DNA of 64,000 nucleotides from Nymphaea colorata. Its lineage: Eukaryota > Streptophyta > Magnoliopsida > Nymphaeales > Nymphaeaceae. Shown here piece by piece: positions 61,795 through 64,000 of this stretch. Location of the stretch: positions 20,650,581 to 20,714,580 of the forward strand of contig NC_045147.1 in assembly GCF_008831285.2 (NCBI RefSeq), given 5' to 3'. Numbering within the stretch: position 1 is the stretch's first letter; every line of letters begins with the position of its first letter. The translations under genes were made by a program, and so were the position numbers. The notes under the pieces were generated by a model. The model was not told the DNA's origin and did not search any database. It worked only from the letters and a program-made list of their open reading frames with translations.

Positions 61795-64000
61795 TTAATC
61801 AGCTTTGCTTACAGGAAATGACGCCGCTTGGTCTTTCTCTTCATTCTGCAAGACCGTTGATGAGCCGGAAACGGAATTTTCAGCTGTTGTAGCTCGAGAC
61901 TCATTATCGTCCTGATCATGGAAAACGGACGCAAAAGACAAAGGATTGTAAGTGGAACTCTCTCTTCTCAGCCCTTGTATTGTCCTGATTGCTGCCAGAG
62001 TACTCCGGTAAATTTCAATGGTGTTTCCATGAAGAGTTACCGCAGCCTCGGTGGGGTTCGAGTTATCAGTCTGCTCAGCATGCGTCTGAGGTTCAACAAT
62101 CTCTGCTTCCAGGGGGAAAAGAAGTTGAAGATTGTCTTCACATTCATGGACAAGCCTGGTAAGGGGCTCCGTGGTGAAGAATGGTTGACGCAGAGCACGC
62201 TGTGTGAATGGTAGGCGCAATAGTGCCCCTGTTCTCTTGTCATACTTTTTCAAAATTTTCAGAAGACCTATAAATGATAGTTCTTTTAGGCACCACTAGT
62301 AGATGAATTTTATAGCTAAACGAAGAAAGAGCAAGCACTACCTATGAAGTTAAGGGAGCTATAGTTCTCCAAAAGTACCATTTCCCCATGGATGGCAACA
62401 TAGTCATTTCTGATGACTATCATCTCTTCACTGAACTCATTCTCAGACGTCAAATCACCGTTATCATGAGTTTTCTGTTTCAGCCATTCAATCCTTTCCT
62501 TGAGTTCCTGCGGAAAGGAAAAGAAATGAAAATACAAATGAACTTAAAACGTTTTTCCCGTTTGCTAGTTCCGAAATGATTTCCATGGTAGGAAGTCAGA
62601 GGTAGTCTGTAGAGCTATATAGAAATAGAATCCTCTTCAAGGACCCAACTTATAAAACTCAAAAAGGCACATCATCATATTTGTAATAATTTTCCAGAGT
62701 AATATTATTGTTTACTTCATATAATGTCCTGCAGGGATCGTATAATTTGTCCAGACTCGAGAGTTTCTATGGAGCTAGTCAGCTAGAGAATATAGAAAAT
62801 GTTTTTTAAAAATAATCGCTCAATAGAATAGAGAACCAAAAATTAAAAAAAAAAAAACTGCAGTTCAGTGTTGGAAATTGAAAAGTTGTAACTTTGTGCC
62901 TTGTGGGCATAAACATCAAAAGATTGATAAGGCAATAGTCACGGAAATTTTGTTTGTACAAGAATGAGGAAGGGCTTCATATGATGAATGTGACAAAATA
63001 AGATGACGACTGAAAACTTAGAATGATGCTATAATTCACCAATAGATCCAATTATTGAAATATTAGAAATATGGTGAAGATGCCATAGGAAAATAAAGCA
63101 AATCCACCAAGCCAACATTTTCACCATGTACCACCAAGGTGATAATACATTACAAAGACACAAATGTCTGTGCACATGGCGATAACATCAAAAGATGTTT
63201 GCAGTTGCTTTCAAGCCTAGGCATACACAAGAGAATCCTCATGTGCTTCACGTAAACCTATTTTATTATAATTTTTTGGGACTTGAAAGATCAATTTGTG
63301 CGCCATGAAAATATAATGAGATATCCTCCGCAACCACCTACCTGCCATGTTTTTCCCATATAATGTATAGGAAATTTACCAAACCAACATTTTCAGCATG
63401 TACCATCAAGGTGATAATACATTACAAAGACATAAACGTTTGTGCATATGTAGGTAACATCAAATGATCTTCTTAGTTCTTTGCAAGGCTACGCATCCAC
63501 AAGAGAGATCTCCATGTCTTTCAAGGAAACCCACTTTTCTTATAAATATTTGGGACTGAAAAGACAAGTTTGTGTTCATGAAAATATAACGAAATATCAT
63601 TGGCAGCCACCAGTCCGCCATGTGTTTTGTACATAGAAAAAATCATGAAGTTAAAAAATATGTTAGTAAGATATATTTAGGGTTCACGAAATATGTGGAT
63701 TAAAGACATATAAGGACTATGTGAACTGATTATTGTTCAATTGAGATTTCACAAGGCACCATGTGTAAAATTATTTATTTTTAAATACAATTGTCATTTA
63801 TCTTTAATTTTACATGCGGATACTTTATGGACCAGTGTGACAATTTACGGATCATCACATAACAGATTCAACACTTAATAGTATGAAAAGTATAGTACTC
63901 ACGTAATGCCCAACCCGTTCCTCCTGAACAGAATAACATCTAGCATTATAATCCAGTTCCATCCAAAAACAGCACCGTTTACTGCATCAACTAGACCAAC
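61795..64000 (-). CDS. SPX4: SPX-domain protein, SPX4-like (3' part; continues beyond window)
   Basis: Minus-strand exons: 63981-63903 (probable), 62507-62342 and 62267-61795, with matching phases; the N-terminal exon(s) lie past 64000. The middle exon gives [12 protein letters not shown] ... [20 protein letters not shown]. The last gives [20 protein letters not shown] and [20 protein letters not shown], which is the C-terminal SPX core. A tail with [20 protein letters not shown] and SSTYNPLSF follows. This tail pattern is that of SPX4. The Lys-rich KILKKYDK helix is part of the inositol-pyrophosphate binding surface. SPX4 proteins hold PHR transcription factors back when phosphate is ample. 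The 63903-63981 exon ([20 protein letters not shown]) aligns only loosely with the family, at EL..., Y and EE, so it is less certain. The intron 62508-63902 has a tandem duplication. Confidence 0.85.
63100..63645. repeat. Diverged tandem duplication, unit about 272 bp, in SPX4-like intron
   Basis: CCAACATTTTCACCATGTAC (63112) recurs as CCAACATTTTCAGCATGTAC (63384). Collinear matches follow: AAGGTGATAATACATTACAA, then ACATCAAA(A/T)GAT, CACAAGAGA, TTTGGGACT, CATGAAAATATAA and CCGCCATG-like words. Units are about 63100-63371 and 63372-63645. Many point differences and small gaps suggest an old event. Confidence 0.85.

Noticed and set aside
1-64000. Scan for tRNA, rRNA, CRISPR arrays and intact retroelement domains
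   Set aside because: No tRNA B-box context, rRNA segment, spaced direct-repeat array or reverse transcriptase/integrase motif was noticed; the scan was by eye, so short RNAs may be missed.

Overview
This is a flowering-plant nuclear window. The evidence is GT-AG split genes with long AT-rich introns, PPR proteins, an SPX phosphate sensor, an arogenate/prephenate dehydratase, TATA-box promoters and MITE-rich spacers. Species cannot be set from the sequence alone. There is no bacterial-style system, CRISPR array, rRNA or recognisable tRNA, and no intact autonomous transposon.

Layout, left to right: (1) a three-exon gene for an unrecognised 411-aa coiled-coil protein with a C-terminal membrane anchor (838-7124, +); (2) an intronless plastid-type arogenate/prephenate dehydratase (9557-10705, +) whose catalytic TRF and allosteric ESRP motifs are altered; (3) a very small three-coding-exon gene for anaphase-promoting complex subunit 13 / BONSAI (15824-16461, -), with a separate 5' leader exon and TATA box near 17.6 kb; (4) a short P-type PPR gene like At4g38150 (20317-21219, -); (5) a two-exon LRAT/NC-domain gene like LEAD-SENSITIVE 1 (23170-25520, +), with a 62-bp tandem duplication just before its start codon; (6) a six-exon DUF300/Ost-alpha/TMEM184-type membrane protein related to LAZ1 (29658-35726, +); (7) a PLS-type PPR gene like At1g31790 (36465-37634, -), tail to tail with (6); (8) about 9 kb of repeat-rich spacer holding MITE-like sequence, TA microsatellites and a tandem duplication apparently split by a later insertion; (9) a 19-coding-exon plant paladin gene (47036-58378, +), 1262 aa, with two CX5R phosphatase-like motifs and a degenerate third; (10) the 3' part of an SPX4-like gene (61795 to beyond 64000, -), whose intron carries a diverged tandem duplication of about 272 bp.

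The genes are independent housekeeping and signalling loci; I see no functional cluster. Exon models were built by hand from ORF continuity, GT/AG sites, reading-frame phase and remembered family alignments. Coding coordinates are therefore good, but UTRs are approximate. The most distinctive points are the motif-altered dehydratase, the micro-exon APC13 gene that long-ORF searches miss, and several local tandem duplications near genes.
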